NCBI GenBank assembly: GCA_940337035.1
Contig: CALNHX010002698.1
Location: 62,001 to 126,000, forward strand
Direction: 5' to 3'
DNA length: 64,000 bases
DNA from: Agriotes lineatus
Lineage: Eukaryota; Arthropoda; Insecta; Coleoptera; Elateridae
Program-made: the position numbers and the translations under genes
Notes under the pieces: model-generated
Database searches by the model: none
The model's input: the letters and a program-made list of their open reading frames with translations, nothing else
What the model was told of the DNA's origin: nothing
Part shown: positions 38,777-52,600 of the stretch, piece by piece
Numbering within the stretch: the stretch's first letter is position 1
Layout: every line of letters starts with the position of its first letter

Positions 38777-41700
38777 CTTGTGGCGATTGGCACCCCTATT
38801 TGTTTGCTTCGAATTTGTAAATCGGCAATATAGAGCTTCTCCCTACTTCGCAGTGATTTTCTACAACCCAGAAGTTTGAACATGGCGGTTGTACAACATC
38901 CATGGAGTTAGATGAAATTTATTTTTATTCAATATTAATCCTACGAGTGTCATAACTCGCGTTTCTACAGTAAATAGTTAAAATTACTGCTTCAGGATCT
39001 TATTAGATGCCGTATTAAATTAATGACAAGCTCGGAAAGCAGCCACAGCAAACGGTGGCGATTAGCAGCCCTATTTGTTTGCCTCGAATTTGCAAATCGT
39101 CAAAATAAAGCTTCTCCCTACTTCGCGGTGTTGCATTTAATTTTCTACAACCCTTAAATTCGAACATGGCGGATGTACAACTACGATGGAGTTAGATGAA
39201 ATTTATTTTTATCCAATATTAATCCTGCGAGTGTCATAGCTCGCGTTTGTACAGTAATATAGTTAAAGTTACTGCTTCAGGATCTTAGTAGATGCCGAAT
39301 TAAATTAATGACAAGCTCGGAAAGCAGCCACAGAAAACGGTGGCGATTAGCAGCCCTATTTGTTTGCATCAAATGTGTAAATCGGCAATATAGATCTTCT
39401 CTCTACTTGGCGGTGTCGCATTCAATATTCTACAACCCAGAAATTCGAACATGGCGGTTGTACAACGTCAATGGAGTTAGATGAAATTTATTTTTATTCA
39501 ATATTAATCCTACGAGTGTCATAACTCGCGTTTCTACAGTAAATAGTTAAAATTACTGCTTCAGGATCTTATTAGATGCCGTATTAAATTAATGACAAGC
39601 TCGGAAAGCAGCCACAGCAAACGGTGGCGATTAGCAGCCCTATTTGTATGCCTCGAATTTGCAAATCGTCAAAATAAAGCTTCTCCCTACTTCGCGGTGT
39701 TGCATTTAATTTTCTACAACCCTTAAATTCGAACATGGCGGATGTACAACTACGATGGAGTTAGATGAAATTTATTTTTATCCAATATTAATCCTGCGAG
39801 TGTCATAGCTCGCGTTTGTACAGTAATATAGTTAAAGTTACTGCTTCAGGATCTTAGTAGATGCCGAATTAAATTAATGACAAGCTCGGAAAGCAGCCAC
39901 AGAAAACGGTGGCGATTAGCAGCCCTATTTGTTTGCTTCGATTTTGTAAATCCGAAATATAGAGCTTCTCCCTACTTCGCGGTGTCGCAGTCAATTTTCT
40001 GCAACCCAGAAATTCGAACATGGGGGTTGTACAACATCGATGGAGTTAGATGAAATATATTTTTATTCAATATTAATCCTGCGAGTGTCATAGCTCGCGT
40101 TTGTACAGTAATATAGTTAAAATTACTGCTTCAGGATCTTAGTAGATGCCGTATTAAATTAATGACAAGCTCGGAAAGCAGCCACAGCAAACGGTGGCGA
40201 TTAGCAGCCCTATTTGTTTGCATCAAATGTGTAAATCGGCAATATAGATCTTCTCTCTACTTGGCGGTGTCGCATTCAATATTCTACAACCCAGAAATTC
40301 GAACATGGCGGTTGTACAACGTCAATGGAGTTAGATAAAATTTATTTTTAATCAATAGGAATCCTGCGGGTGTCATAGCTCTCATCACTACAGTAATATA
40401 GTTAAAATTACTGCTCCAGGATCCTATTAGATGCCGTATTAAATTCATGCGAAGCTCCGAAAGCAGCCACAGAAAACGCTGGCGATTAGCAGCCCTATTT
40501 GTATCCTTCCAATTTGCAAATCGGCAATATAGAACTTTTCCCTACTTCGCGGTGTCAAATTCAATTTTCTACAACCCAAAAATGCGAACGTGGCGGTTGT
40601 ACAACATCGATGGAGTTAGATAAAATTTATTTTTATTCAATATTAATCCTGCAAGTGTCATAGCTCTCATTTCTGCAGTAATATAGTTAAAATTACTGCT
40701 TCAGGATCCTATTAGATGCCGTATTAAATTAATGACAAGCTCGGAAAGCAGCCACAGCAAACGGTGGCGATTAGCAGCCCTATTTGTTTGCCTCGAATTT
40801 GCAAATCGTCAAAATAAAGCTTCTCCCTACTTCGCGGTGTTGCATTTAATTTTCTACAACCCTTAAATTCGAACATGGCGGATGTACAACTACGATGGAG
40901 TTAGATGAAATTTATTTTTATCCAATATTAATCCTGCGAGTGTCATAGCTCGCGTTTGTACAGTAATATAGTTAAAGTTACTGCTTCAGGATCTTAGTAG
41001 ATGCCGAATTAAATTAATGACAAGCTCGGCAAGCAGCCACAGAAAACGGTGGCGATTAGCAACCCTATTTGTTTGCTTCGAATTTGTAAATCGGAAATAT
41101 AGAGCTTCTCCCTACTTCGCGGTGTCGCAGTCAATTTTCTGCAACCCAGAAATTCGAACATGGGGGTTGTACAACATCGATGGACTTAGATAAAATTTAT
41201 TTTTATTCAATATTAATTATGCGAGTGTCATAGCTCGCGTTTGTACAGTAATATAGTTAAAGTTACTGCTTCAGGATCTTAGTAGATGCCGAATTAAATT
41301 AATGACAAGCTCGGGATGCAGCCACAGCAAACGATGGCGATTAGCAGCCCTATTTGTTTGCATCAAATTTGCAAATCGGCAATATAGAGCTTCTCCCTAC
41401 TTCGCGGTGTCGTATTCAATTTTCTACAACCCAGAAATTCGAACATGGCGGTTGTACAACGTCAATGGAGTTAGATACAATTTTTTTTAATCAATAGGAA
41501 TCCTGCGGGTGTCATAGCTCTCATCACTACAGTAATATAGTTAAAATTACTGCTCCAGGATCCTATTAGATGCCGTATTAAATTCATGCAAAGCTCCGAA
41601 AGAAGCCACAGAAAACGCTGGCGATTAGCAGCCCTACTTGTATGTTTCCAATTTGCAAATCGGCAATATAGAACTTTTCCCTACTTCGCGGTGTCAAATT

Positions 41701-42185
41701 CAATTTTCTACAACCCAAAAATGCGAACGTGGCGGTTGTACAACATCGATGGAGTTAGATAAAATTTATTTTTAATCAATAGGAATCCTGCGGGTGTCAT
41801 AGCTCTCATCACTACAGTAATATAGTTAAAATTACTGCTCCAGGATCCTATTAGATGCCTTATTAAATTCATGCGAAGCTCCGAAAGCAGCCACAGAAAA
41901 CGCTGGCGATTAGCAGCCCTATTTGTATGCTTCCAATTTGCAAATCGGCAATATAGAACTTTTCCCTACTTCGCGCTGTCAAATTCAATTTTCTACAACC
42001 CAAAAATGCGAACGTGGTGGTTGTACAACATCGATGGAGTTAGATAAAATTAATTTTTATTTAATATTAATCCTGCGATAGTCAAAGCTCTCGTTTCTAC
42101 AGTAATATAGATAAAATTACTGCTTCAGGATCTACTTAGATGCCGTATTAAATTAATGCGAAGGTCGGAAAGCAGCCACAGCAAA
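38777..42185 (+). repeat. Long HOR unit of 3,409 bp (12 monomers); a 3-monomer block is absent
   Basis: It is bounded by the same marker at 38,777 and 42,186. Compared with the units on both sides it lacks exactly 845 bp, equal to three monomers, before the gatgaaatatat marker (40,051). The rest is almost identical to its neighbours; a private change is agaagccac near 41,601. Loss or gain of a whole number of monomers fits unequal crossing-over in register. Confidence 0.92.
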
Positions 42186-45100
42186 CTTGTGGCGATTGGC
42201 ACCCCTATTTGTTTGCTTCGAATTTGTAAATCGGCAATATAGAGCTTCTCCCTACTTCGCAGTGATTTTCTACAACCCAGAAGTTTGAACATGGCGGTTG
42301 TACAACATCCATGGAGTTAGATGAAATTTATTTTTATTCAATATTAATCCTACGAGTGTCATAACTCGCGTTTCTACAGTAAATAGTTAAAATTACTGCT
42401 TCAGGATCTTATTAGATGCCGTATTAAATTAATGACAAGCTCGGAAAGCAGCCACAGCAAACGGTGGCGATTAGCAGCCCTATTTGTTTGCCTCGAATTT
42501 GCAAATCGTCAAAATAAAGCTTCTCCCTACTTCGCGGTGTTGCATTTAATTTTCTACAACCCTTAAATTCGAACATGGCGGATGTACAACTACGATGGAG
42601 TTAGATGAAATTTATTTTTATCCAATATTAATCCTGCGAGTGTCATAGCTCGCGTTTGTACAGTAATATAGTTAAAGTTACTGCTTCAGGATCTTAGTAG
42701 ATGCCGAATTAAATTAATGACAAGCTCGGAAAGCAGCCACAGAAAACGGTGGCGATTAGCAGCCCTATTTGTTTGCATCAAATGTGTAAATCGGCAATAT
42801 AGATCTTCTCTCTACTTGGCGGTGTCGCATTCAATATTCTACAACCCAGAAATTCGAACATGGCGGTTGTACAACGTCAATGGAGTTAGATGAAATTTAT
42901 TTTTATTCAATATTAATCCTACGAGTGTCATAACTCGCGTTTCTACAGTAAATAGTTAAAATTACTGCTTCAGGATCTTATTAGATGCCGTATTAAATTA
43001 ATGACAAGCTCGGAAAGCAGCCACAGCAAACGGTGGCGATTAGCAGCCCTATTTGTATGCCTCGAATTTGCAAATCGTCAAAATAAAGCTTCTCCCTACT
43101 TCGCGGTGTTGCATTTAATTTTCTACAACCCTTAAATTCGAACATGGCGGATGTACAACTACGATGGAGTTAGATGAAATTTATTTTTATCCAATATTAA
43201 TCCTGCGAGTGTCATAGCTCGCGTTTGTACAGTAATATAGTTAAAGTTACTGCTTCAGGATCTTAGTAGATGCCGAATTAAATTAATGACAAGCTCGGAA
43301 AGCAGCCACAGAAAACGGTGGCGATTAGCAGCCCTATTTGTTTGCTTCGAATTTGTAAATCCGAAATATAGAGCTTCTCCCTACTTCGCGGTGTCGCAGT
43401 CAATTTTCTGCAACCCAGAAATTCGAACATGGGGGTTGTACAACATCGATGGAGTTAGATGAAATTTATTTTTATTCAATATTAATCCTGCGAGTGTCAT
43501 AGCTCGCGTTTGTACAGTAATATAGTTAAAATTACTGCTTCAGGATCTTAGTAGATGCCGTATTAAATTAATGACAAGCTCGGAAAGCAGCCACAGCAAA
43601 CGGTGGCGATTAGCAGCCCTATTTGTTTGCATCAAATGTGTAAATCGGCAATATAGAGCTTCTCCCTACTTCGCAGTGATTTTCTACAACCCAGAAGTTT
43701 GAACATGGCGGTTGTACAACATCCATGGAGTTAGATGAAATTTATTTTTATTCAATATTAATCCTACGAGTGTCATAACTCGCGTTTCTACAGTAAATAG
43801 TTAAAATTACTGCTTCAGGATCTTATTAGATGCCGTATTAAATTAATGACAAGCTCGGAAAGCAGCCACAGCAAACGGTGGCGATTAGCAGCCCTATTTG
43901 TTTGCCTCGAATTTGCAAATCGTCAAAATAAAGCTTCTCCCTACTTCGCGGTGTTGCATTTAATTTTCTACAACCCTTAAATTCGAACATGGCGGATGTA
44001 CAACTACGATGGAGTTAGATGAAATTTATTTTTATCCAATATTAATCCTGCGAGTGTCATAGCTCGCGTTTGTACAGTAATATAGTTAAAGTTACTGCTT
44101 CAGGATCTTAGTAGATGCCGAATTAAATTAATGACAAGCTCGGAAAGCAGCCACAGAAAACGGTGGCGATTAGCAGCCCTATTTGTTTGCTTCGAATTTG
44201 TAAATCCGAAATATAGAGCTTCTCCCTACTTCGCGGTGTCGCAGTCAATTTTCTGCAACCCAGAAATTCGAACATGGGGGTTGTACAACATCGATGGAGT
44301 TAGATGAAATATATTTTTATTCAATATTAATCCTGCGAGTGTCATAGCTCGCGTTTGTACAGTAATATAGTTAAAATTACTGCTTCAGGATCTTAGTAGA
44401 TGCCGTATTAAATTAATGACAAGCTCGGAAAGCAGCCACAGCAAACGGTGGCGATTAGCAGCCCTATTTGTTTGCATCAAATGTGTAAATCGGCAATATA
44501 GATCTTCTCTCTACTTGGCGGTGTCGCATTCAATATTCTACAACCCAGAAATTCGAACATGGCGGTTGTACAACGTCAATGGAGTTAGATAAAATTTATT
44601 TTTAATCAATAGGAATCCTGCGGGTGTCATAGCTCTCATCACTACAGTAATATAGTTAAAATTACTGCTCCAGGATCCTATTAGATGCCGTATTAAATTC
44701 ATGCGAAGCTCCGAAAGCAGCCACAGAAAACGCTGGCGATTAGCAGCCCTATTTGTATCCTTCCAATTTGCAAATCGGCAATATAGAACTTTTCCCTACT
44801 TCGCGGTGTCAAATTCAATTTTCTACAACCCAAAAATGCGAACGTGGCGGTTGTACAACATCGATGGAGTTAGATAAAATTTATTTTTATTCAATATTAA
44901 TCCTGCAAGTGTCATAGCTCTCATTTCTGCAGTAATATAGTTAAAATTACTGCTTCAGGATCCTATTAGATGCCGTATTAAATTAATGACAAGCTCGGAA
45001 AGCAGCCACAGCAAACGGTGGCGATTAGCAGCCCTATTTGTTTGCCTCGAATTTGCAAATCGTCAAAATAAAGCTTCTCCCTACTTCGCGGTGTTGCATT

Positions 45101-46439
45101 TAATTTTCTACAACCCTTAAATTCGAACATGGCGGATGTACAACTACGATGGAGTTAGATGAAATTTATTTTTATCCAATATTAATCCTGCGAGTGTCAT
45201 AGCTCGCGTTTGTACAGTAATATAGTTAAAGTTACTGCTTCAGGATCTTAGTAGATGCCGAATTAAATTAATGACAAGCTCGGCAAGCAGCCACAGAAAA
45301 CGGTGGCGATTAGCAACCCTATTTGTTTGCTTCGAATTTGTAAATCGGAAATATAGAGCTTCTCCCTACTTCGCGGTGTCGCAGTCAATTTTCTGCAACC
45401 CAGAAATTCGAACATGGGGGTTGTACAACATCGATGGACTTAGATAAAATTTATTTTTATTCAATATTAATTATGCGAGTGTCATAGCTCGCGTTTGTAC
45501 AGTAATATAGTTAAAGTTACTGCTTCAGGATCTTAGTAGATGCCGAATTAAATTAATGACAAGCTCGGGATGCAGCCACAGCAAACGATGGCGATTAGCA
45601 GCCCTATTTGTTTGCATCAAATTTGCAAATCGGCAATATAGAGCTTCTCCCTACTTCGCGGTGTCGTATTCAATTTTCTACAACCCAGAAATTCGAACAT
45701 GGCGGTTGTACAACGTCAATGGAGTTAAATACAATTTTTTTTAATCAATAGGAATCCTGCGGGTGTCATAGCTCTCATCACTACAGTAATATAGTTAAAA
45801 TTACTGCTCCAGGATCCTATTAGATGCCGTATTAAATTCATGCAAAGCTCCGAAAGCAGCCACAGAAAACGCTGGCGATTAGCAGCCCTACTTGTATGTT
45901 TCCAATTTGCAAATCGGCAATATAGAACTTTTCCCTACTTCGCGGTGTCAAATTCAATTTTCTACAACCCAAAAATGCGAACGTGGCGGTTGTACAACAT
46001 CGATGGAGTTAGATAAAATTTATTTTTAATCAATAGGAATCCTGCGGGTGTCATAGCTCTCATCACTACAGTAATATAGTTAAAATTACTGCTCCAGGAT
46101 CCTATTAGATGCCTTATTAAATTCATGCGAAGCTCCGAAAGCAGCCACAGAAAACGCTGGCGATTAGCAGCCCTATTTGTATGCTTCCAATTTGCAAATC
46201 GGCAATATAGAACTTTTCCCTACTTCGCGCTGTCAAATTCAATTTTCTACAACCCAAAAATGCGAACGTGGTGGTTGTACAACATCGATGGAGTTAGATA
46301 AAATTAATTTTTATTTAATATTAATCCTGCGATAGTCAAAGCTCTCGTTTCTACAGTAATATAGATAAAATTACTGCTTCAGGATCTACTTAGATGCCGT
46401 ATTAAATTAATGCGAAGGTCGGAAAGCAGCCACAGCAAA
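42186..46439 (+). repeat. Long HOR unit of 4,254 bp (15 monomers)
   Basis: It is bounded by the marker at 42,186 and 46,440. The three-monomer block is present again before gatgaaatatat at 44,305, which lies 4,254 bp after 40,051 and 4,254 bp before 48,559. A private change is gttaaatacaat near 45,725, where the other copies have gttagatacaat. Confidence 0.92.
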
Positions 46440-49400
46440 CTTGTGGCGATTGGCACCCCTATTTGTTTGCTTCGAATTTGTAAATCGGCAATATAGAGCT
46501 TCTCCCTACTTCGCAGTGATTTTCTACAACCCAGAAGTTTGAACATGGCGGTTGTACAACATCCATGGAGTTAGATGAAATTTATTTTTATTCAATATTA
46601 ATCCTACGAGTGTCATAACTCGCGTTTCTACAGTAAATAGTTAAAATTACTGCTTCAGGATCTTATTAGATGCCGTATTAAATTAATGACAAGCTCGGAA
46701 AGCAGCCACAGCAAACGGTGGCGATTAGCAGCCCTATTTGTTTGCCTCGAATTTGCAAATCGTCAAAATAAAGCTTCTCCCTACTTCGCGGTGTTGCATT
46801 TAATTTTCTACAACCCTTAAATTCGAACATGGCGGATGTACAACTACGATGGAGTTAGATGAAATTTATTTTTATCCAATATTAATCCTGCGAGTGTCAT
46901 AGCTCGCGTTTGTACAGTAATATAGTTAAAGTTACTGCTTCAGGATCTTAGTAGATGCCGAATTAAATTAATGACAAGCTCGGAAAGCAGCCACAGAAAA
47001 CGGTGGCGATTAGCAGCCCTATTTGTTTGCATCAAATGTGTAAATCGGCAATATAGATCTTCTCTCTACTTGGCGGTGTCGCATTCAATATTCTACAACC
47101 CAGAAATTCGAACATGGCGGTTGTACAACGTCAATGGAGTTAGATGAAATTTATTTTTATTCAATATTAATCCTACGAGTGTCATAACTCGCGTTTCTAC
47201 AGTAAATAGTTAAAATTACTGCTTCAGGATCTTATTAGATGCCGTATTAAATTAATGACAAGCTCGGAAAGCAGCCACAGCAAACGGTGGCGATTAGCAG
47301 CCCTATTTGTTTGCCTCGAATTTGCAAATCGTCAAAATAAAGCTTCTCCCTACTTCGCGGTGTTGCATTTAATTTTCTACAACCCTTAAATTCGAACATG
47401 GCGGATGTACAACTACGATGGAGTTAGATGAAATTTATTTTTATCCAATATTAATCCTGCGAGTGTCATAGCTCGCGTTTGTACAGTAATATAGTTAAAG
47501 TTACTGCTTCAGGATCTTAGTAGATGCCGAATTAAATTAATGACAAGCTCGGAAAGCAGCCACAGAAAACGGTGGCGATTAGCAGCCCTATTTGTTTGCT
47601 TCGAATTTGTAAATCCGAAATATAGAGCTTCTCCCTACTTCGCGGTGTCGCAGTCAATTTTCTGCAACCCAGAAATTCGAACATGGGGGTTGTACAACAT
47701 CGATGGAGTTAGATGAAATTTATTTTTATTCAATATTAATCCTGCGAGTGTCATAGCTCGCGTTTGTACAGTAATATAGTTAAAATTACTGCTTCAGGAT
47801 CTTAGTAGATGCCGTATTAAATTAATGACAAGCTCGGAAAGCAGCCACAGCAAACGGTGGCGATTAGCAGCCCTATTTGTTTGCATCAAATGTGTAAATC
47901 GGCAATATAGAGCTTCTCCCTACTTCGCAGTGATTTTCTACAACCCAGAAGTTTGAACATGGCCGTTGTACAACATCCATGGAGTTAGATGAAATTTATT
48001 TTTATTCAATATTAATCCTACGAGTGTCATAACTCGCGTTTCTACAGTAAATAGTTAAAATTACTGCTTCAGGATCTTATTAGATGCCGTATTAAATTAA
48101 TGACAAGCTCGGAAAGCAGCCACAGCAAACGGTGGCGATTAGCAGCCCTATTTGTTTGCCTCGAATTTGCAAATCGTCAAAATAAAGCTTCTCCCTACTT
48201 CGCGGTGTTGCATTTAATTTTCTACTACCCTTAAATTCGAACATGGCGGATGTACAACTACGATGGAGTTAGATGAAATTTATTTTTATCCAATATTAAT
48301 CCTGCGAGTGTCATAGCTCGCGTTTGTACAGTAATATAGTTAAAGTTACTGCTTCAGGATCTTAGTAGATGCCGAATTAAATTAATGACAAGCTCGGAAA
48401 GCAGCCACAGAAAACGGTGGCGATTAGCAGCCCTATTTGTTTGCTTCGAATTTGTAAATCCGAAATATAGAGCTTCTCCCTACTTCGCGGTGTCGCAGTC
48501 AATTTTCTGCAACCCAGAAATTCGAACATGGGGGTTGTACAACATCGATGGAGTTAGATGAAATATATTTTTATTCAATATTAATCCTGCGAGTGTCATA
48601 GCTCGCGTTTGTACAGTAATATAGTTAAAATTACTGCTTCAGGATCTTAGTAGATGCCGTATTAAATTAATGACAAGCTCGGAAAGCAGCCACAGCAAAC
48701 GGTGGCGATTAGCAGCCCTATTTGTTTGCATCAAATGTGTAAATCGGCAATATAGATCTTCTCTCTACTTGGCGGTGTCGCATTCAATATTCTACAACCC
48801 AGAAATTCGAACATGGCGGTTGTACAACGTCAATGGAGTTACATAAAATTTATTTTTAATCAATAGGAATCCTGCGGGTGTCATAGCTCTCATCACTACA
48901 GTAATATAGTTAAAATTACTGCTCCAGGATCCTATTAGATGCCGTATTAAATTCATGCGAAGCTCCGAAAGCAGCCACAGAAAACGCTGGCGATTAGCAG
49001 CCCTATTTGTATCCTTCCAATTTGCAAATCGGCAATATAGAACTTTTCCCTACTTCGCGGTGTCAAATTCAATTTTCTACAACCCAAAAATGCGAACGTG
49101 GCGGTTGTACAACATCGATGGAGTTAGATAAAATTTATTTTTATTCAATATTAATCCTGCAAGTGTCATAGCTCTCATTTCTGCAGTAATATAGTTAAAA
49201 TTATTGCTTCAGGATCCTATTAGATGCCGTATTAAATTAATGACAAGCTCGGAAAGCAGCCACAGCAAACGGTGGCGATTAGCAGCCCTATTTGTTTGCC
49301 TCGAATTTGCAAATCGTCAAAATAAAGCTTCTCCCTACTTCGCGGTGTTGCATTTAATTTTCTACAACCCTTAAATTCGAACATGGCGGATGTACAACTA

Positions 49401-49690
49401 CGATGGAGTTAGATGAAATTTATTTTTATCCAATATTAATCCTGCGAGTGTCATAGCTCGCGTTTGTACAGTAATATAGTTAAAGTTACTGCTTCAGGAT
49501 CTTAGTAGATGCCGAATTAAATTAATGACAAGCTCGGAAAGCAGCCACAGAAAACGGTGGCGATTAGCAGCCCTATTTGTTTGCTTCGAATTTGTAAATC
49601 CGAAATATAGAGCTTCTCCCTACTTCGCGGTGTCCCAGTCAATTTTCTGCAACCCAGAAATTCGAACATGGGGGTTGTACAACATCGATA
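46440..49690 (+). repeat. Partial long HOR unit at the right end of the homogenised core
   Basis: It follows the 15-monomer order through gatgaaatatat at 48,559 and the ctgcaagtgtcatag monomer near 49,160. It then departs: the gcaagcagcc and ggatgcagcc monomers seen at 45,285 and 45,570 are missing, and a diverged monomer with gcacacttgtggcg starts near 49,800. Private changes include atggccgttgtac near 47,959 and gttacataaaat near 48,838. Confidence 0.85.
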
Positions 49691-52600
49691 GAGTTAGATG
49701 AAATTTATTTTTATTCAATATTAATCCTGCGAGTGTCATAACTCGCGTTTCTACAGTAATATAGTTAAAATTACTGCTTCAGGATCTTAGTAGATGCCGT
49801 ATTAAATTAAAGACAAGCTCGGAATGCAGCCACAGCACACTTGTGGCGATTGGCACTTCTATTTGTTTACTTCGAAATTGTAAATCGGCAATATAGAGCT
49901 TCTCCCTACTTCGCAGTGATTTTCTACAACCCAGAAGTTTGAACATGGCGGTTGTACAACATCCATGGAGTTAGATGAAATTTATTTTTATTCAATATTA
50001 ATCCTACGAGTGTCATAACTCGCGTTTCTACAGTAATATAGTAAAAATTACTGCTTCAGGATCTTATTAGATGCCGTTTTAAATTAATGACAAGCTCGGA
50101 AAGCAGCCACAGCAAACGGTGGCGATTAGCAGCCCTATTTGTTTGCCTCGAATTTGCAAATCGTCAAAATAAAGCTTCTCCCTACTTCGCGGTGTTGCAT
50201 TTAATTTTCTACAACCCTTAAATTCGAACATGGCGGATGTACAACTACGATGGAGTTAGATGAAATTTATTTTTATCCAATATTAATCCTGCGAGTGTCA
50301 TAGCTCGCGTTTGTACAGTAATATAGTTAAAGTTACTGCTTCAGGATCTTAGTAGATGCCGTATTAAATTAATGACAAGCTCAGAAAGCAGCCACAGCAA
50401 ACGGTGGCGATTAGCAGTCCTATTTGTTTGCATCACATTTGCAAATCGGCAGTATAGATCTTCTCTCTACTTGGTGGTGTCGCATTCAATTTTCTACAAC
50501 CCAGAAATTCGAACATGGCGGTTGTACAACGTCAATGGAGTTAGATAAAATTTATTTTTAATCAATAGAAATCCTGCGGGTGTCATAGCTCTCATTTCTA
50601 CAGTAATTTAGTTAAATTTCTGCGTCACGATCTTATTAGATGATGTATTAAATTAATGCGAAGCTCGGAAAGCAGCCACAGCAAACTTCTGGCGATTGGC
50701 ACCCCTATTTGTTTGCTTCGAATTTTCAAATCGGCAATATAGAGCTTCTCCCGACTTCACAGTGATTTTCTACAACTCAGAGGATCAAACATGGCGGTTG
50801 TACAACATACATGGAGTTAGATAAAATTTATTTTTATTCAATATTAATCCTGCGAGTGTCATAGCTCGCGTTTGTACAGTAATATAGTTAAAGTTGCTGC
50901 TTCAGGATCTTAGTAGATGCCGTATTAAATTAATGACAAGCTCGGAAAGCAGCCACAGCAAACGGTGGCGATTAGCAGTCCTATTTGTTTGCATCACATT
51001 TGCAAATCGGCAATATAGATCTTCTCTCTACTTGGTGGTGTCGCATTCAATTTTCTATAACCCAAAAATTCGAACATGGCGGTTGTACAACGTCGATGGA
51101 GTTAGATAAAATTTATTTTTATTCAATATTAATCCTGCGAGTGTCATAGCTCTCATTTCTGCAATAATATAGTTAAAATTACTGCTTCAGGATCCTATTA
51201 GATGCCGTATTAAATTAATGCGAAACTCCGAAAGCAACCACAGAAAACGGTGGCGATTAGCAGCCCTATTTGTATGCTTCCAATTTGCAAATCGGCAATA
51301 TAGAACTTTTCCCTACTTCGCGGTGTCACATTCAATTTTCTACAACCCAGAAATTCGAACATGGCGGTTGTACAACATCGATGGAGTTAGATAAAATTTA
51401 TTTTTATTCAATATTAATTTTGCGAGTGTCATAGCTCGCGTTTCTACAGTAATATAGTTAAAATTACTGTTTCAGGATCTTATTAGATTCCGTATTAAAT
51501 TAATGCGAAGCTCGGAAAGCAGCCACAGCACACTTGTGGCGATTGGCACTCCTATTTGTTTGCTTTGAATTTTCAAATCGGCAATATAGAGCTTCTCCCT
51601 ACTTCGAAGTGATTTTCTACAACCCAGAAATTCGAACATGGCGGTTGTACAACATTCATGGAGTTAGATAAAATTTATTGTTATTTTATATTAATCCTGC
51701 GATAGTCAAAGCTCCCGTTTCTACAGTAATATAGTTAAAATTACTGCTTCAGGATCTTAGTAGATGCCGTATTAAATTAATGACAAGCTCAGAAAGCAGC
51801 CACAGCAAACGGTGGCGATTAGCAGTCCTATTTGTTTGCATCACATTTGCAAATCGGCAGTATAGATCTTCTCTCTACTTGGTGGTGTCGCATTCAATTT
51901 TCTACAACCCAGAAATTCGAACATGGCGGTTGTACAACGTCAATGGAGTTAGATACAATTTATTTTTAATTAATAGGACTCCTGCGGGTGTCATAGCTCT
52001 CGTCACTACAGTAATATAGTTAAAATTACTGTTTCAGGATCTTATTAGATTCCGTATTAAATTAATGCGAAGCTCGGAAAGCAGCCACAGCACACTTGTG
52101 GCGATTGGCACTCCTATTTGTTTGCTTCGAATTTTCAAATCGGCAATATAGAGCTTCTCCCTACTTCGAAGTGATTTTCTACAACCCAGAAATTCGAACA
52201 TGGCGGTTGTACAACATTCATGGAGTTAGACAAAATTTATTGTTATTTTATATTAATCCTGCGATAGTCAAAGCTCCCGTTTCTACAGTAATATAGTTAA
52301 AATTACTGCTTCAGGATCCTATTAGATGCCGTATTAAATTAATGCGAAACTCCGAAAGCAACCACAGAAAACGGTGGCGATTAGCAGCCCTATTTGTATG
52401 CTTCCAATTTGCAAATCGGCAATATAGAACTTTTCCCTACTTCGCGGTGTCACATTCAATTTTCTACAACCCAGAAATTCGAACATGGCGGTTGTACAAC
52501 ATCGATGGAGTTAGATAAAATTTATTTTTATTCAATATTAATTTTGCGAGTGTCATAGCTCGCGTTTCTACAGTAATATAGTTAAAATTACTGCTTCAGG

